A stretch of 64,000 nt of DNA from Micromonospora costi (GCF_003626655.1 NZ_RBAN01000004.1:124001-188000), one strand, 5' to 3'; shown: positions 34,680 to 43,958, numbered from the stretch's first letter. Numbers and translations: made by a program. Notes: generated by a model not told the origin, from the letters alone.

Positions 34680-35303
34680 TCAGGTGCGGACAGCGGACTC
34701 CTGGGGTGTCCGCATCGACGGAAGCCGAGCAGGGTCGCCGTTGCGATAGAAGACCCGGAAGCCGAGGTGCTGCGCCAACGGCGCCCAGCGCGCTGAGCGG
34801 GCCAACTGTTCGACGCTGTTGACCCTGCCGCCGTTGACCAGCCGGTTGAGGACCACAGTCTCGAACGCCGCGGACTCGATCCAGTCGATCTTCTTGGTGA
34901 ATCCGCACACCATGGCAGCTCCCGTCTCCCGGAGGAACTCAGCGAGCGTGCCTTCGGAGGCGCGCAGCGCCGAACAACTGCCGAAGTAGAGTCTCTTGCC
35001 CTCGCAACGGCCCGACATCCAGCTCGCGATCTCCTTGAGTCTGACCGAGTGAGAATCCGACAGGTGCACCTCACTAGGCGATCCATGGAGCGCGAAGAAG
35101 CCGACCTCGTAGGTGGAGTACTTGCGGGTCAGCCACCGGTCGAGGAAGTAGTGGAGTTCCTCCGGAGTCGCCGTGTCACGGTGAATGAAGCGGATCGTGC
35201 CCAGCCGCTCGAGCAGTTCGAGGGTCGGCAACACAGAGCCTCGCTGCGCCAGGTCGTTGTCCCACAGCCCTTCAACACAGAAGACACCACCCGGCTTTGC
35301 CAC
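34680..35303 (-). CDS. caspase-like (CHAT/C14-type) cysteine protease candidate
   Basis: 207 residues. Two motifs fit a His-Cys dyad of the caspase fold: VGFFALHGSPSEVHLSD (about 67-83, His at ALHG) and KRLYFGSCSALRASEG (about 103-118, Cys at GSCS). Their spacing of about 37 residues and the strand-loop context around each are as in caspase-like peptidases. There is no fused repeat or sensor domain, so it may act as an effector in a multi-gene system. It converges on the XRE gene and is the only gene in its transcription unit before 35.3 kb. The alternative is an uncharacterised DUF6642-like family with unknown activity. Confidence 0.6.
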   Translation of the reverse strand: MAKPGGVFCVEGLWDNDLAQRGSVLPTLELLERLGTIRFIHRDTATPEELHYFLDRWLTRKYSTYEVGFFALHGSPSEVHLSDSHSVRLKEIASWMSGRCEGKRLYFGSCSALRASEGTLAEFLRETGAAMVCGFTKKIDWIESAAFETVVLNRLVNGGRVNSVEQLARSARWAPLAQHLGFRVFYRNGDPARLPSMRTPQESAVRT

Positions 35304-35494
35304 GTCGACTTCCCTCCACCTCGATCCCCCGCACTGACACTAGTGAATTCGACCTTCATCTGGGCTCCGCCGATGGCTTCACTCTCGGGTGCTGTCCGCA
35401 GTACCGGTCGAGCCGATTGGATGAGGCCAGCAGACGCAGCCCGCCAATAGGCTTCACGTCCACTCAGGAGTTCAGAGCAGCCGTGGGAGGTCAC

Positions 35495-35746
35495 GTGCCC
35501 AAGTACGACGCCCTACGCGACCACCTTCGGCGAAGAACGGGCGAAGTGCGGTACACGCTCGCGGAGATATCGGACCTCGTCCCAGGTGGATTGCCTCCCT
35601 CGGCTTACCGTTACGAAGCATGGTGGGCCAACGGTGACGGGACGCATTCGCACAGCCGATCGTGGGCTGACGCCGGCTTCACCGCCCATCCTGATCTTGA
35701 CCGTGGCACCGTCAGATTCGTTCCCATGCAGGGGCATGCCTGGTGA
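35495..35746 (+). CDS. DUF7662-like small protein
   Basis: 83 residues from GTG 35495, with GGGAGG four bases before. It opens PKYDALRDHLRRRTGEVRYT, then LAEISDLVPGGLPPSAYRYEAWWAN and HSRSWADAGFTAHPDLDRG, the pattern of a small domain widespread in bacteria, often in restriction-linked loci. No catalytic residues are evident, and it probably binds nucleic acid or a partner protein. It overlaps the OGG-fold gene by four bases, so the two form a pair. Confidence 0.65.
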   Translation: MPKYDALRDHLRRRTGEVRYTLAEISDLVPGGLPPSAYRYEAWWANGDGTHSHSRSWADAGFTAHPDLDRGTVRFVPMQGHAW

Positions 35747-36453
35747 CGGTGACAGCAACGTGTTCGCCATTTGACGACGAACCACCGACGCGGGAGAGGT
35801 ACGTCCTCGATCACGGCTTTTCGTTCAACCCGACAACGTGGCGACGGCGATTGCCGGCTCCGATAGACCTACCTACCTTCCTCTCCGGCCTCCCCCTCAA
35901 CGGTCCCTGGCCGAGAATCAGTCGAGGTGACCTGCTGCGGGCGGGCGCCGAAGCACACACTGGCCGCGCGGCTAGGGACATACTGATCGCGGCGTACGTC
36001 TGGGGCCACGGACTACCCAGCAGACGGGGACCTGCTCGCCTACAGAGAGTGCTCGACCTCAACGGCGGCGACACCGACCGCTGGTTGGGTGAGGCCGTCA
36101 GCATCCTCCGGAGCGAAGGTCCCCGAGCGGCGTACGAGGCCCTCGATCATGGGGGCCGCTGCAAGCTGAAGCGGCTAGGCCCTTCCTTCTTCACGAAGCT
36201 CCTGTACTTCCTCGGCTGGAACTCATGTTCCGGACGCCAACGGCCGCTGATCCTGGATCGGTACGTGGTCATCGGCCTGAAGCGCTGCGGGAGCGTGGAC
36301 TGGCCCGAGTTCGGCCCGTGGACGGCCGACCAGTACGCCGAATACCTCGCCTGGGCTCGCGAGAAAGCGAGCCAGTGGGGTGTGGAAACGGAGGCGGACG
36401 TCGTAGAGCGGAGGTTGTGGGAGTACGGCAAGTGCCTGGCAGCATACCGGTGA
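35743..36453 (+). CDS. OGG-fold (8-oxoguanine glycosylase-like) protein
   Basis: 236 residues from a GTG overlapping the previous stop. The core LIAAYVWGHGLPSRRGPARL and LKRLGPSFFTKLLYFLGW matches the helix-hairpin-helix glycosylase fold. Lys in SFFTK and Asp in LILDRYV lie 20 residues apart, close to the 19 between the catalytic Lys249 and Asp268 of OGG1. So bifunctional glycosylase/lyase chemistry is plausible. Known activity of this actinobacterial branch is not established. In this island it may attack modified or damaged phage bases; a housekeeping repair role is the alternative. Confidence 0.62.
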   Translation: MTVTATCSPFDDEPPTRERYVLDHGFSFNPTTWRRRLPAPIDLPTFLSGLPLNGPWPRISRGDLLRAGAEAHTGRAARDILIAAYVWGHGLPSRRGPARLQRVLDLNGGDTDRWLGEAVSILRSEGPRAAYEALDHGGRCKLKRLGPSFFTKLLYFLGWNSCSGRQRPLILDRYVVIGLKRCGSVDWPEFGPWTADQYAEYLAWAREKASQWGVETEADVVERRLWEYGKCLAAYR

Positions 36454-36490
36454 CCTCCATCGAGTTCACGGCTGCGAGCCGGTCAACGCG

Positions 36491-37210
36491 TCAGCCCGCG
36501 ACGCTCCCCGTCGTGGGCTTTCCCGTCCACGCCCACATCTCCAGTGCGCGCCTGTCGACCAGCGTTATGTTGAGCCGCTTAGCTAGCTGTACGCCATCGC
36601 CCGCCGTGAAGAAGCTGTTCGTGACGAGCATGCAGATCTCGCCGCGGTGGATCTCCCGGCAGGTGCCGGCGAACCGCTGGATCGCGGCGCTGCCCACGCG
36701 GTTGTTGATGCTCTGCCGCTTGCACTGCACCACGACGCGGCGACCATCGGGGGCGACCGCCGTAATATCCGCTCCCCGATCGCCGGAGCCGCCACACACC
36801 TGCACATGCCGGAAGCCCGACGCGACCAGGATCCGTGCGAACCACTGCTCGAACTCTGGTCCGCTCATCGCATCGGTCACCGCGATCAGCCTGTCCCGCT
36901 GGGCCTGGTCGGCCCGCTGGCGGGCACGCTGCCTTGCCAAGAAGCAGCCGACGGCGATCACCGCCGCCACGACGAGAATCGCCAGGAAGGCCGCCCAGTA
37001 CGGATGCCGCACCGCGAAATCCACGACCACACCGAGCACCACGACGACGGCCATCGCGCACAGCAGCAGAACTCCGCCGTTGCGCGAACTGCCGCCACGG
37101 GACACTCGGCGGGTCGTCGATCTCCGCCGAACACTGCCGGGGCGCCGCCTACGGTAGTGCGCCCGGACCCGCGCCCCATTCCTTCTGGTGTGCGATCTGA
37201 CGTACGGCAC
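36491..37210 (-). CDS. membrane-anchored Mrr-like restriction endonuclease
   Basis: 239 residues. The N-terminus is very basic (1-43). Two membrane helices follow: GVLLLCAMAVVVVLGVVVDF and AFLAILVVAAVIAVGCFLA (about 46-92). The C-terminal domain opens MSGPEFEQWFARILVASGF and has GGSGDRGADITAV (Asp about 147) and RRVVVQCKRQ (Q-x-K about 161-163), the PD-(D/E)xK core of Mrr/restriction endonuclease type IV proteins. It should cut DNA near the membrane, perhaps incoming or modified DNA. It is a single gene, facing the OGG-fold pair tail to tail. Confidence 0.78.
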   Translation of the reverse strand: MPYVRSHTRRNGARVRAHYRRRRPGSVRRRSTTRRVSRGGSSRNGGVLLLCAMAVVVVLGVVVDFAVRHPYWAAFLAILVVAAVIAVGCFLARQRARQRADQAQRDRLIAVTDAMSGPEFEQWFARILVASGFRHVQVCGGSGDRGADITAVAPDGRRVVVQCKRQSINNRVGSAAIQRFAGTCREIHRGEICMLVTNSFFTAGDGVQLAKRLNITLVDRRALEMWAWTGKPTTGSVAG

Positions 37211-37385
37211 GGGGCACCTCTCGGGTCGAGGAGCCTCAGTCTCGTAGCGGGGTCCGACAAATCACATGCACGAGCGCCGATTGTCAGGTACCCGTCACTT
37301 CAGTGCCGCTCGCGCCCGACGTCCGGACGTCCTGCACGAATGGCGGGACCGGACATCGGAACCGGTCAGCTTGCGCTGCGTCCAG

Positions 37386-38702
37386 TCAGGCAGCGGCCGC
37401 AGGGAAAACTACGAGCGATCCATCGCTGCCTCGTTCGATCTCGATCGCAACGTCAGCTTGAGAGGTTCCCACATTGAGACCATCACCCAACGCGCGAAGG
37501 CGATAAGCGGTTTTGAGCAGGTCGTCAACCTCGCCTGGGGTGAACATGATGCTCCGGAAGCCGCCGTGGCGCCGCAATTCGAGAGTTGACAGTCGAAGTA
37601 GAACCGAGCTGATGCCTGACTCCAACTCGTCGACGCGGCGCTCGTCGTCCTGCAACGTCCCGATGAAGCTCTTGAACGGGTTGTTCGTTCCCTCCTGCTG
37701 AGCGTGTTCGACTGCTTGGAGCACGAGCACCCGGCGCTTGAGAGCAATGGCGAGCCGGGCAAGCTCCAGGTGCGCACGGAATGCGCCGCCCTCCTCGTTG
37801 ATACCGGGGAAGGATTTCGTCAATGCACTGACTTCGACCGGGCCCTCGGGCAGCGCCGCTAGCGCAGCTTGCCACTTTATGAGCCGACGCTTGGCTCGTT
37901 CGATCGCCGTGCTGATCGCGTACGACGAGGAATCAAGCCCCAACGACAGGCCGATTCTGCCCTGGTCGAGGAGAACCGATGTCGCCTTGTCGATCGCATC
38001 ACGACAACCGTCCAGCTCGCTGCGTTCGCTCTCGAGGTTGTCTTCCTGCAACTGCTCCAAAAGGTCGGTGATTCGCTCGATCGCCTTCTGACGTTGCTGA
38101 TCGGCGTAGGCGCTGACGCCGACCGCGACAGCCATCAGCACAAGTGGCGCGGCCACCGTCAACGCTCCGGCGCTGGCCGCGGCCACGCCAGCTGTGGTGG
38201 CCGAGCCGGTCGCGGCACCCGCAACAGCGGCCTTGCCAGCCACGGGCACAAACGTGGCGCCGGATGCGATGCGGCCGGTGGAATTGACCAGCGCGCCGCG
38301 AATGCCTCCCGCGATTGCCTTCGAAGCCATGGGCTGGACAAGTCCTCTGCCGACCTGCGCGGCGACCTTTGCCGGCACCACCATCCGGTAGAGCACGTCA
38401 CCGGTAGCGGCGACGTTCATCGTCGGAGGCGCCGACTTCGCCGTCTGGGCTACGAGATGCGACAACTGCTGAGCGAGCGGACTGGCTGCATGAAGCGGAA
38501 GCCCGCCGTTCCGATCGCGCTTGGTTCGCATCGGATGCGCTTCCAGGGTGACGATCGGGGAATCGGCAAGCGCTGCCAGGACCGTCCTCAGTTCGGCGAG
38601 TCTGGCCGGGGTAACGCCCTCATCACTCAGCACGTTCGGCACGCTCACGGCCTCGGTGGCGAGTGTCCATACTGGCACCGGTGCCTCGTTATCAGCAGTC
38701 AC
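37386..38702 (-). CDS. hypothetical protein with central glycine/alanine-rich hydrophobic segment
   Basis: 438 residues from GTG 38702, with GGAGGGG upstream. No family recognised. Residues about 130-205 form a hydrophobic, small-residue-rich stretch (GKAAVAGAATGSATTAGVAA, APLVLMAVAVGVSAYA), like a glycine zipper or two membrane helices. It is followed by long charged helices (QRQKAIERITDLLEQLQEDN, LESERSELDGCRDAIDKATS) and further coiled-coil-like segments to the end. The layout resembles pore-forming or membrane-remodelling effectors of conflict systems, but this is a resemblance only. It lies between the Mrr-like nuclease and the pglX block. Confidence 0.6.
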   Translation of the reverse strand: MTADNEAPVPVWTLATEAVSVPNVLSDEGVTPARLAELRTVLAALADSPIVTLEAHPMRTKRDRNGGLPLHAASPLAQQLSHLVAQTAKSAPPTMNVAATGDVLYRMVVPAKVAAQVGRGLVQPMASKAIAGGIRGALVNSTGRIASGATFVPVAGKAAVAGAATGSATTAGVAAASAGALTVAAPLVLMAVAVGVSAYADQQRQKAIERITDLLEQLQEDNLESERSELDGCRDAIDKATSVLLDQGRIGLSLGLDSSSYAISTAIERAKRRLIKWQAALAALPEGPVEVSALTKSFPGINEEGGAFRAHLELARLAIALKRRVLVLQAVEHAQQEGTNNPFKSFIGTLQDDERRVDELESGISSVLLRLSTLELRRHGGFRSIMFTPGEVDDLLKTAYRLRALGDGLNVGTSQADVAIEIERGSDGSLVVFPAAAA

Positions 38703-38807
38703 GTCTTGCCCCTCCCCCAATCGGCGTCCACCTGGACGGCGGTAGCGACACCCTAGAACCTCAGGCCGCAGACCTTTTGCCCCTGCCCGCACTGTCACTG
38801 CTATTCG

Positions 38808-40010
38808 TTATCCGGCTTTCAGGGCATGTGGTGGGCGGCCTTTCGTCAGCGCCGCCCTCCAATCCGCGGTGCCATCACCGTCAAGCAGGATGACGTGGTT
38901 ATCACCGCAGATGGCCTGCCAAGCCTGGTCCGTGCATCGGGACACGACCAGGACGGGCGTCGCATCGATTCCACGCGCTGCGAGACGGTGGCGGTATTCG
39001 AGGACCTGACCGAGGCCCAGCCGAAGCTGCTCGACCTCACTCACCTCCGCCACGCTCTTCACCTCGGCGATGAACTGCCGCCCGTCGGCGTCCCGCCAGG
39101 CCAGATCCACCGGTACGCCGTGCAACCCCGCGCCAACACGTACACCCTCGGCAATGAGGTGGTTGATCAGCGCCCGGCACAGCCGATCGTGCTCACGCAC
39201 TCCGGCCCGGTAGGCGTCCGCGTCGAACGACCGCTGCGCCGGCGGGTCGGCCGGCGCCGCCGGCGCCACGTACTCCCGGTCGAAGCCCCGCCCCCCGCCG
39301 ATCTCGACGGGGGCCGCACCGGCGAGCAGGGTCTCCGCCGCTCGCCAGGCTCGGCCGACGACCTCGGCCCGGTAGCGGCCTTCGAACGAGAACGGGCCGG
39401 CCGCGACCCAGGCATTGAGCATTCGGGCGGCGGCCATGACCGGCGGCTGCCGCAGCAACCACAGCGCCGTGTCGATGTCCGGACAGGTGAGAAGCATCTT
39501 CTCTTCAGCGAGCGTCTTCGTGCGGTCTTCCAGCAGCTCGATGCCGCGCCGGCCCCACTCCTCCAGGTTGACCGCGCCGATGTCCATCGCAAGCCCAATC
39601 GGCGCGCCTGCCACCCGCAGCCACACCTCCTCGCCGGACTCGTACGCGCCGAAGGTTTCCAGCACTCCGACGGTCAGCCGCAGCAGCGGACCGTGGCCAT
39701 CGTTCACCCGCGAGAGCAACCAGTGCCGGCCGGCGGTCGATGCCGCCTCGGGCACCGTCATCCTGGCCATCCATCCGGCGAGGGCCCACGCCGCGCGTTG
39801 CGGCTCATCCAGCCCGTCGTCCCAGTCACCATCGACGCCAGCCGGCGGCGGGTCCAGCGGTGCCGGCTCCGGATCGGCGAACACCCACGCCGAGACGTCG
39901 CCCGGCTGGGTGAGCTGCCACAGCCGGGACCGGCGGGCCGCCAGGATTTCGGTCAGCTCCTCGACGTCGTCCGCCGACCACCAGGCGGTCGACACCGGTT
40001 CGATCGTCAT
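38808..40010 (-). CDS. PD-(D/E)xK nuclease-like protein coupled to pglX
   Basis: 400 residues. Its ATG (40010) lies inside the last codons of pglX, so it is translated after the methylase. The first 280 residues are Trp- and Ala-rich helices without recognised domains. The C-terminal domain has GLHGVPVDLAWRD, with a metal-type Asp, and FIAEVKSVAEV (E-x-K about residues 315-317), a plausible PD-(D/E)xK core, then QVLEYRHRLAARGI, typical of these nucleases' helix after the motif. A BREX system lacks a known nuclease, so a protein made together with PglX is of interest. Family membership is not certain. Confidence 0.65.
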   Translation of the reverse strand: MTIEPVSTAWWSADDVEELTEILAARRSRLWQLTQPGDVSAWVFADPEPAPLDPPPAGVDGDWDDGLDEPQRAAWALAGWMARMTVPEAASTAGRHWLLSRVNDGHGPLLRLTVGVLETFGAYESGEEVWLRVAGAPIGLAMDIGAVNLEEWGRRGIELLEDRTKTLAEEKMLLTCPDIDTALWLLRQPPVMAAARMLNAWVAAGPFSFEGRYRAEVVGRAWRAAETLLAGAAPVEIGGGRGFDREYVAPAAPADPPAQRSFDADAYRAGVREHDRLCRALINHLIAEGVRVGAGLHGVPVDLAWRDADGRQFIAEVKSVAEVSEVEQLRLGLGQVLEYRHRLAARGIDATPVLVVSRCTDQAWQAICGDNHVILLDGDGTADWRAALTKGRPPHALKAG

Positions 40011-43000
40011 GCCTTGGCCTTGCGTCCGCGGGTGGCCTTCGGCGGGCGCCAGGACGTGAGCGCCTCGTCGGTGAGGTGCAGGCGGTTGGTGGTTTCGGCG
40101 AGGAAGCCGTCGTAGATGTCCGCCGGCGAGGCGGCCCACTCCGGGTCGAACTCGCCGTGCCACTGGCGTACCCAGGGAAGGATCTCGCGCAGCCCCGCGA
40201 CCAGCGGCAGCAGCCGGTCGGCGGCCCAGCCGTCCTCCTGCTCGCGGGCGACGATCAGGGTGGCGAGGGCCTGGGCCTGCTCGCGGTGGTCCCAGCCGGC
40301 CCAGCCGATCAGCAGCGACGGGTCACCGTCGCGGCTGGCCCCCGGGTACGAGACGAACCGCTCCTTGGGCACGTCAAGCTTGCCCCGGTGCTTCCAGTAG
40401 CTGCCCTTGAGGAAGTCCGCCGAGGTGTACTTCGGCGGCACCGGGATCTGCTTGCGGAACTCCCGCTTCGCCGCCTCGTCGGGCAGGGCGTCCTCCTGCC
40501 GCTGCAGGTCCCACACGTGCTCCCAGTCGGCCCGCTTGGACAGGCCGGAGTCCTTGTAGCGCAACGCGGCCAGGTACGGCACGTGCTCGTCGGCGACCAG
40601 GTCGGCGATCACCTTGCCGAGATCCTGACCGGGCGCGTAAATGCCGGCGACGGTGAGCACGTCGGCGTCGCGGCGCAGCTCGTCGGCGAACTGGGCCGTG
40701 GTCAGCGCACGCGGCTGTTCGAGTCCGTCGACGTGGTGGTACCACAGCTCCCGCGCCTCGCACCGGTCCAGCAGCCAGCCGCGCAGCGCCTTCGCCTGCA
40801 TCGCGTCCCAGCCGTCGGTGGCCCAGCGACGCTTGCACTCCGGCCGCTCGATCAACCCGATGTTCCGATTAGCCTCGATGACCGCGATCCGCCGCTCCAC
40901 CACCGCCCGGTACTCGTCCGACCAGTGCGCCGGCAGCTCGGTCATCGGCGTCGACCCGTGCCGCGCGAACCACTGCGTCTCCAGGCCCTCGTCGCGCATC
41001 TTGCGGGCGAGCACGATCTCGAACGCCCGCTCCCCCAGCTTCAACTCCGGCACCGAGGCGGCCGGGGCGGTCAACTCCTCGTCCAGCAGCCCGTAGAGCG
41101 AATAGACCTGCCAGTCCAACTCCTCCTGCAACGCGATCATCCGCGCCCGGACCGAGTGCCACTCGTTCCGAGCGGCAGCCAACTGCTCGCGGGTGGGCAC
41201 CCCGGAGGTTGCGACCGCCGCCGGGCTCACCGTAGCGAGCCGCTGCGTCAGGCCATCGATCTCACGGCTCAATTCAAGGGGGTACGCCGCCGGCAGCGGC
41301 AGGCGCTGCACGTTGGTGGCGGTGAACTGATAACGATCGTGCCATTGTTCAGCGCTAACTCGTGCTCCGTCATCTCCTATAGGGTCCCCACCCTTCGGAT
41401 AACAGAGCTGCTTAAGCCAATAACAGGCCGACGAGCTGTTCAGAACTCCCAGCAATCCTCGGTAAGTATCCTCCCCGACCTGTCGAGGCAGTTTGATGGC
41501 AGGTGCAGTCCTGTCGAAAAGGCTCCCACCGAAGTCAAGCGCGAAGTGGCCATGAGAGGCCAGGTCGGTGAAGCAGACCGACAAAGAAGCAGCATACCGC
41601 GAAGCGAAGAACATGCTGTGGTCGAACCAACGCAAACCCCGCTCCTCTGGAGACTTTCCAAAGTCGACTCGCTTTCGAAGGGCAGTCCGGCTCGGCCATA
41701 GTAGCTGTGAGGCTGCCGCATTCAGCTCGGTCCGATTACCCGCCTCATCGTAGGGAAAGATGGCCACCATATCCGATTCTGCGACGTAATCCCGGACACC
41801 TGGGCCGCGGATCAGCGGTGCGCATTGGGCTTCGACTCCAGCCGTTCGAGCAGCAGGTCGGGGAAGGAAAAAGGCGTCATCCAAGCCCGTGTGGGTAGTC
41901 CTGCCGATTACTTCAACGGCGTCCTCAAGTCGTCGGGCTGATGCTTCTCGAAGCATTTCCACCAGCTCAAGACCGCCATCTTGAAGAATCCAGGGGAAAC
42001 GCCGGAAGTACCGTTGACGATCGAGATCGTCCGCAGTAACCCATTCGCTCGACGAGCCAGGCGAGAACAATTGTCGGACAATGGCCTGCCACACCAGCCC
42101 CTTTGCGGCATCGGCTGGGGGCTTAGGCTCACCACGAACACTACGAACCGTTCGCACCGTCGAGCTGTTACCGACGCTTCTACTGCGGCCTGCGAGAATG
42201 ACAGTCGGAGTACCGTGCCCCGGAAGGTAGACACCGGACGTGTCGATGACATGCGTCAGCTCGACCTTGTGCCCGAAGAATTCTTTAATCAGGGCTTCGC
42301 CGTATTCGCGCTTCATGAATGCGTTGGAAGTAATTTGACAAACGTAGCCTGCGCCACTTTGGTCAGGCTGGGCACGTTTGCCTAGCTCGAAGAAGCGCTG
42401 CGCGAAGGGCACTGAAAGAGTGTAGGTAGATATGCAGCTCGAGTAGATCTGGCGGTACAGCTCCTTGAGGCTCTTGTCGTTCACCGAGATGTATGGCGGG
42501 TTCCCCACCACGACGTGATAGCGGCCTTCTTCAAGGATCCCGGGGTGCTCCTGCACATCTTCGGTTGCATACTTGAAGCCCGCCAAGCTATCCGTCTCGG
42601 CAAGGAGATCGAGTTGCCGATCCCTGATGAGGGAGTCTCCGACCGCCAAGTTCACGGGGAAGGCATGACCAGTGGCGTCTAGGAGGGTTTTGAAGTCGCA
42701 GGCGCGGAGGGCCGCGACGAGGAGGCGGAAGCGGGCGATGGCTACCGCGAACGGGTTGATGTCGACGCCGTGGACGGCGTCGAGGGCGAGGCGTACTCGC
42801 TCGTGGGGGTCGCGGATGGGGGCGTGCTGCTCCCACTCCTTCAACAGGCGGTGGAAGGCGCCGAGGACGAAGTGGCCCGAGCCGCAGGTCGGGTCGATCA
42901 TCTTGACGACGTCGTGGCCGAACTCTTCGATCGCCGGGGTGAGCGTCAGGTCGAGGATGAACTCCTCGATGAACTCCGGGGTCTGGAGCAGCGCATATGT

Positions 43001-43588
43001 CTTGCGGGCCGCCTCGGAGAGGTCCTGGTAGAGGTCGCCGAGGAAGCGGGTGTCCCACTCGGGGTCGGCGAAGTCATGGATCAGGCCGCCGGTCTCGCCG
43101 CGTCGACGCCAGAAGGCGATCAGATTCTTCGCCTCGTCGTGGGACAGCGGGATCTGGTAGAGCGGGTTGTGCCGCTTGTCGAACAGCGAATTGCCGGCCT
43201 GGGTGCTGGCGATGGCGTCGAAGCCCTGGTGCAGCCAGTCCCGAAGGGTCTGGTCAGGGTGGTCGCGGAAGAACTGCGCCTCGGCTTCCTCGGCTAGGAC
43301 GAGGCGGTCCCCCGGCCCGGCCAGGTAGGGGTCGGGCAGCAGGCCGTTGTCCTCGCAGAAGCGTACGAAGACGGTGCCGAGCACCCACGCGACGGCGACC
43401 TGCGTCACCCGCTCGTCGCGCCAGGCCACCCAGGTGGCGGCGGTACGCCCGACCGTGAAGGCGTGGTCGTACTCGCCACGTAGCTTGAGGCGCACCTCCT
43501 CGACCGACTCGGCCTGCTCCCGCAGGTCCTTCTCCAGGTTCTTGACCTGCTTCTGCAGGTCGGACAGCAGCAACTTCCGGTCGATCAC
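40007..43588 (-). CDS. pglX: BREX type 2 adenine-specific DNA methyltransferase PglX
   Basis: 1193 residues, standard for PglX. The N-terminal coiled region (LQKQVKNLEKDLREQAESVE) is followed by an N6-adenine methylase: motif I DPTCGSGHFVLGAFH (about 232-246) for AdoMet and motif IV VVGNPPYISVND (about 360-371). The central part to about 760 is the likely target-recognition region, and a long helical C-terminus ends GRKAKA. It marks host DNA so that the BREX complex does not act on it. The stretch from about 41300 to 42600 is clearly less GC-rich than either end. It is separated from pglY by 10 kb and from pglW by 6 kb of other defence-like genes. Confidence 0.93.
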   Translation of the reverse strand: MIDRKLLLSDLQKQVKNLEKDLREQAESVEEVRLKLRGEYDHAFTVGRTAATWVAWRDERVTQVAVAWVLGTVFVRFCEDNGLLPDPYLAGPGDRLVLAEEAEAQFFRDHPDQTLRDWLHQGFDAIASTQAGNSLFDKRHNPLYQIPLSHDEAKNLIAFWRRRGETGGLIHDFADPEWDTRFLGDLYQDLSEAARKTYALLQTPEFIEEFILDLTLTPAIEEFGHDVVKMIDPTCGSGHFVLGAFHRLLKEWEQHAPIRDPHERVRLALDAVHGVDINPFAVAIARFRLLVAALRACDFKTLLDATGHAFPVNLAVGDSLIRDRQLDLLAETDSLAGFKYATEDVQEHPGILEEGRYHVVVGNPPYISVNDKSLKELYRQIYSSCISTYTLSVPFAQRFFELGKRAQPDQSGAGYVCQITSNAFMKREYGEALIKEFFGHKVELTHVIDTSGVYLPGHGTPTVILAGRSRSVGNSSTVRTVRSVRGEPKPPADAAKGLVWQAIVRQLFSPGSSSEWVTADDLDRQRYFRRFPWILQDGGLELVEMLREASARRLEDAVEVIGRTTHTGLDDAFFLPRPAARTAGVEAQCAPLIRGPGVRDYVAESDMVAIFPYDEAGNRTELNAAASQLLWPSRTALRKRVDFGKSPEERGLRWFDHSMFFASRYAASLSVCFTDLASHGHFALDFGGSLFDRTAPAIKLPRQVGEDTYRGLLGVLNSSSACYWLKQLCYPKGGDPIGDDGARVSAEQWHDRYQFTATNVQRLPLPAAYPLELSREIDGLTQRLATVSPAAVATSGVPTREQLAAARNEWHSVRARMIALQEELDWQVYSLYGLLDEELTAPAASVPELKLGERAFEIVLARKMRDEGLETQWFARHGSTPMTELPAHWSDEYRAVVERRIAVIEANRNIGLIERPECKRRWATDGWDAMQAKALRGWLLDRCEARELWYHHVDGLEQPRALTTAQFADELRRDADVLTVAGIYAPGQDLGKVIADLVADEHVPYLAALRYKDSGLSKRADWEHVWDLQRQEDALPDEAAKREFRKQIPVPPKYTSADFLKGSYWKHRGKLDVPKERFVSYPGASRDGDPSLLIGWAGWDHREQAQALATLIVAREQEDGWAADRLLPLVAGLREILPWVRQWHGEFDPEWAASPADIYDGFLAETTNRLHLTDEALTSWRPPKATRGRKAKA

Positions 43589-43660
43589 GCGAAGACTCTA
43601 GTCGCCCCGCCGACCGGACACAGGTACCCGTAAGGCCCGTTTCCGTCTCCGGGTCGCTAC

Positions 43661-43900
43661 CTACGGTTCCCGCATCCAGGTCTTCGGATCGGTGACGAAG
43701 ACGCCCTTGCCCTGCTGCCGCCGGATGACCCGCAGCGCTTCCAGCCGGACGTAGGCCAACTGCACCGTCCCATAGCTGACCCCATAGGTCGCGCGCGTCT
43801 CGGCGACCGAGGGAAGTCGGTCACCTGGCTTGAGCTTGCCCGCCCTGACGTCAGCGATCACGTCGTCGGCGATGCGTAGATATTCGGCTGATTCGGGCAT
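43661..43900 (-). CDS. small GntR-type winged-helix regulator
   Basis: 79 residues, a lone DNA-binding domain without an effector domain, like YhcF/KorSA-type proteins. The core is YLRIADDVIADVRAGKLKPG, DRLPSVAETRATYGVSYGTV and LEALRVIRRQQGKGVFV, the full GntR wing pattern. Such stand-alone GntR domains are common in actinomycete integrative elements. It is divergent from a promoter-like sequence and DivIVA-domain gene to the right and probably controls that unit or itself. Confidence 0.8.
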   Translation of the reverse strand: MPESAEYLRIADDVIADVRAGKLKPGDRLPSVAETRATYGVSYGTVQLAYVRLEALRVIRRQQGKGVFVTDPKTWMREP

Positions 43901-43958
43901 GTCACTCCTCGCGTGGCACCCCGAATTCGATCACAACCTGAACACCTAAACAATGGGC

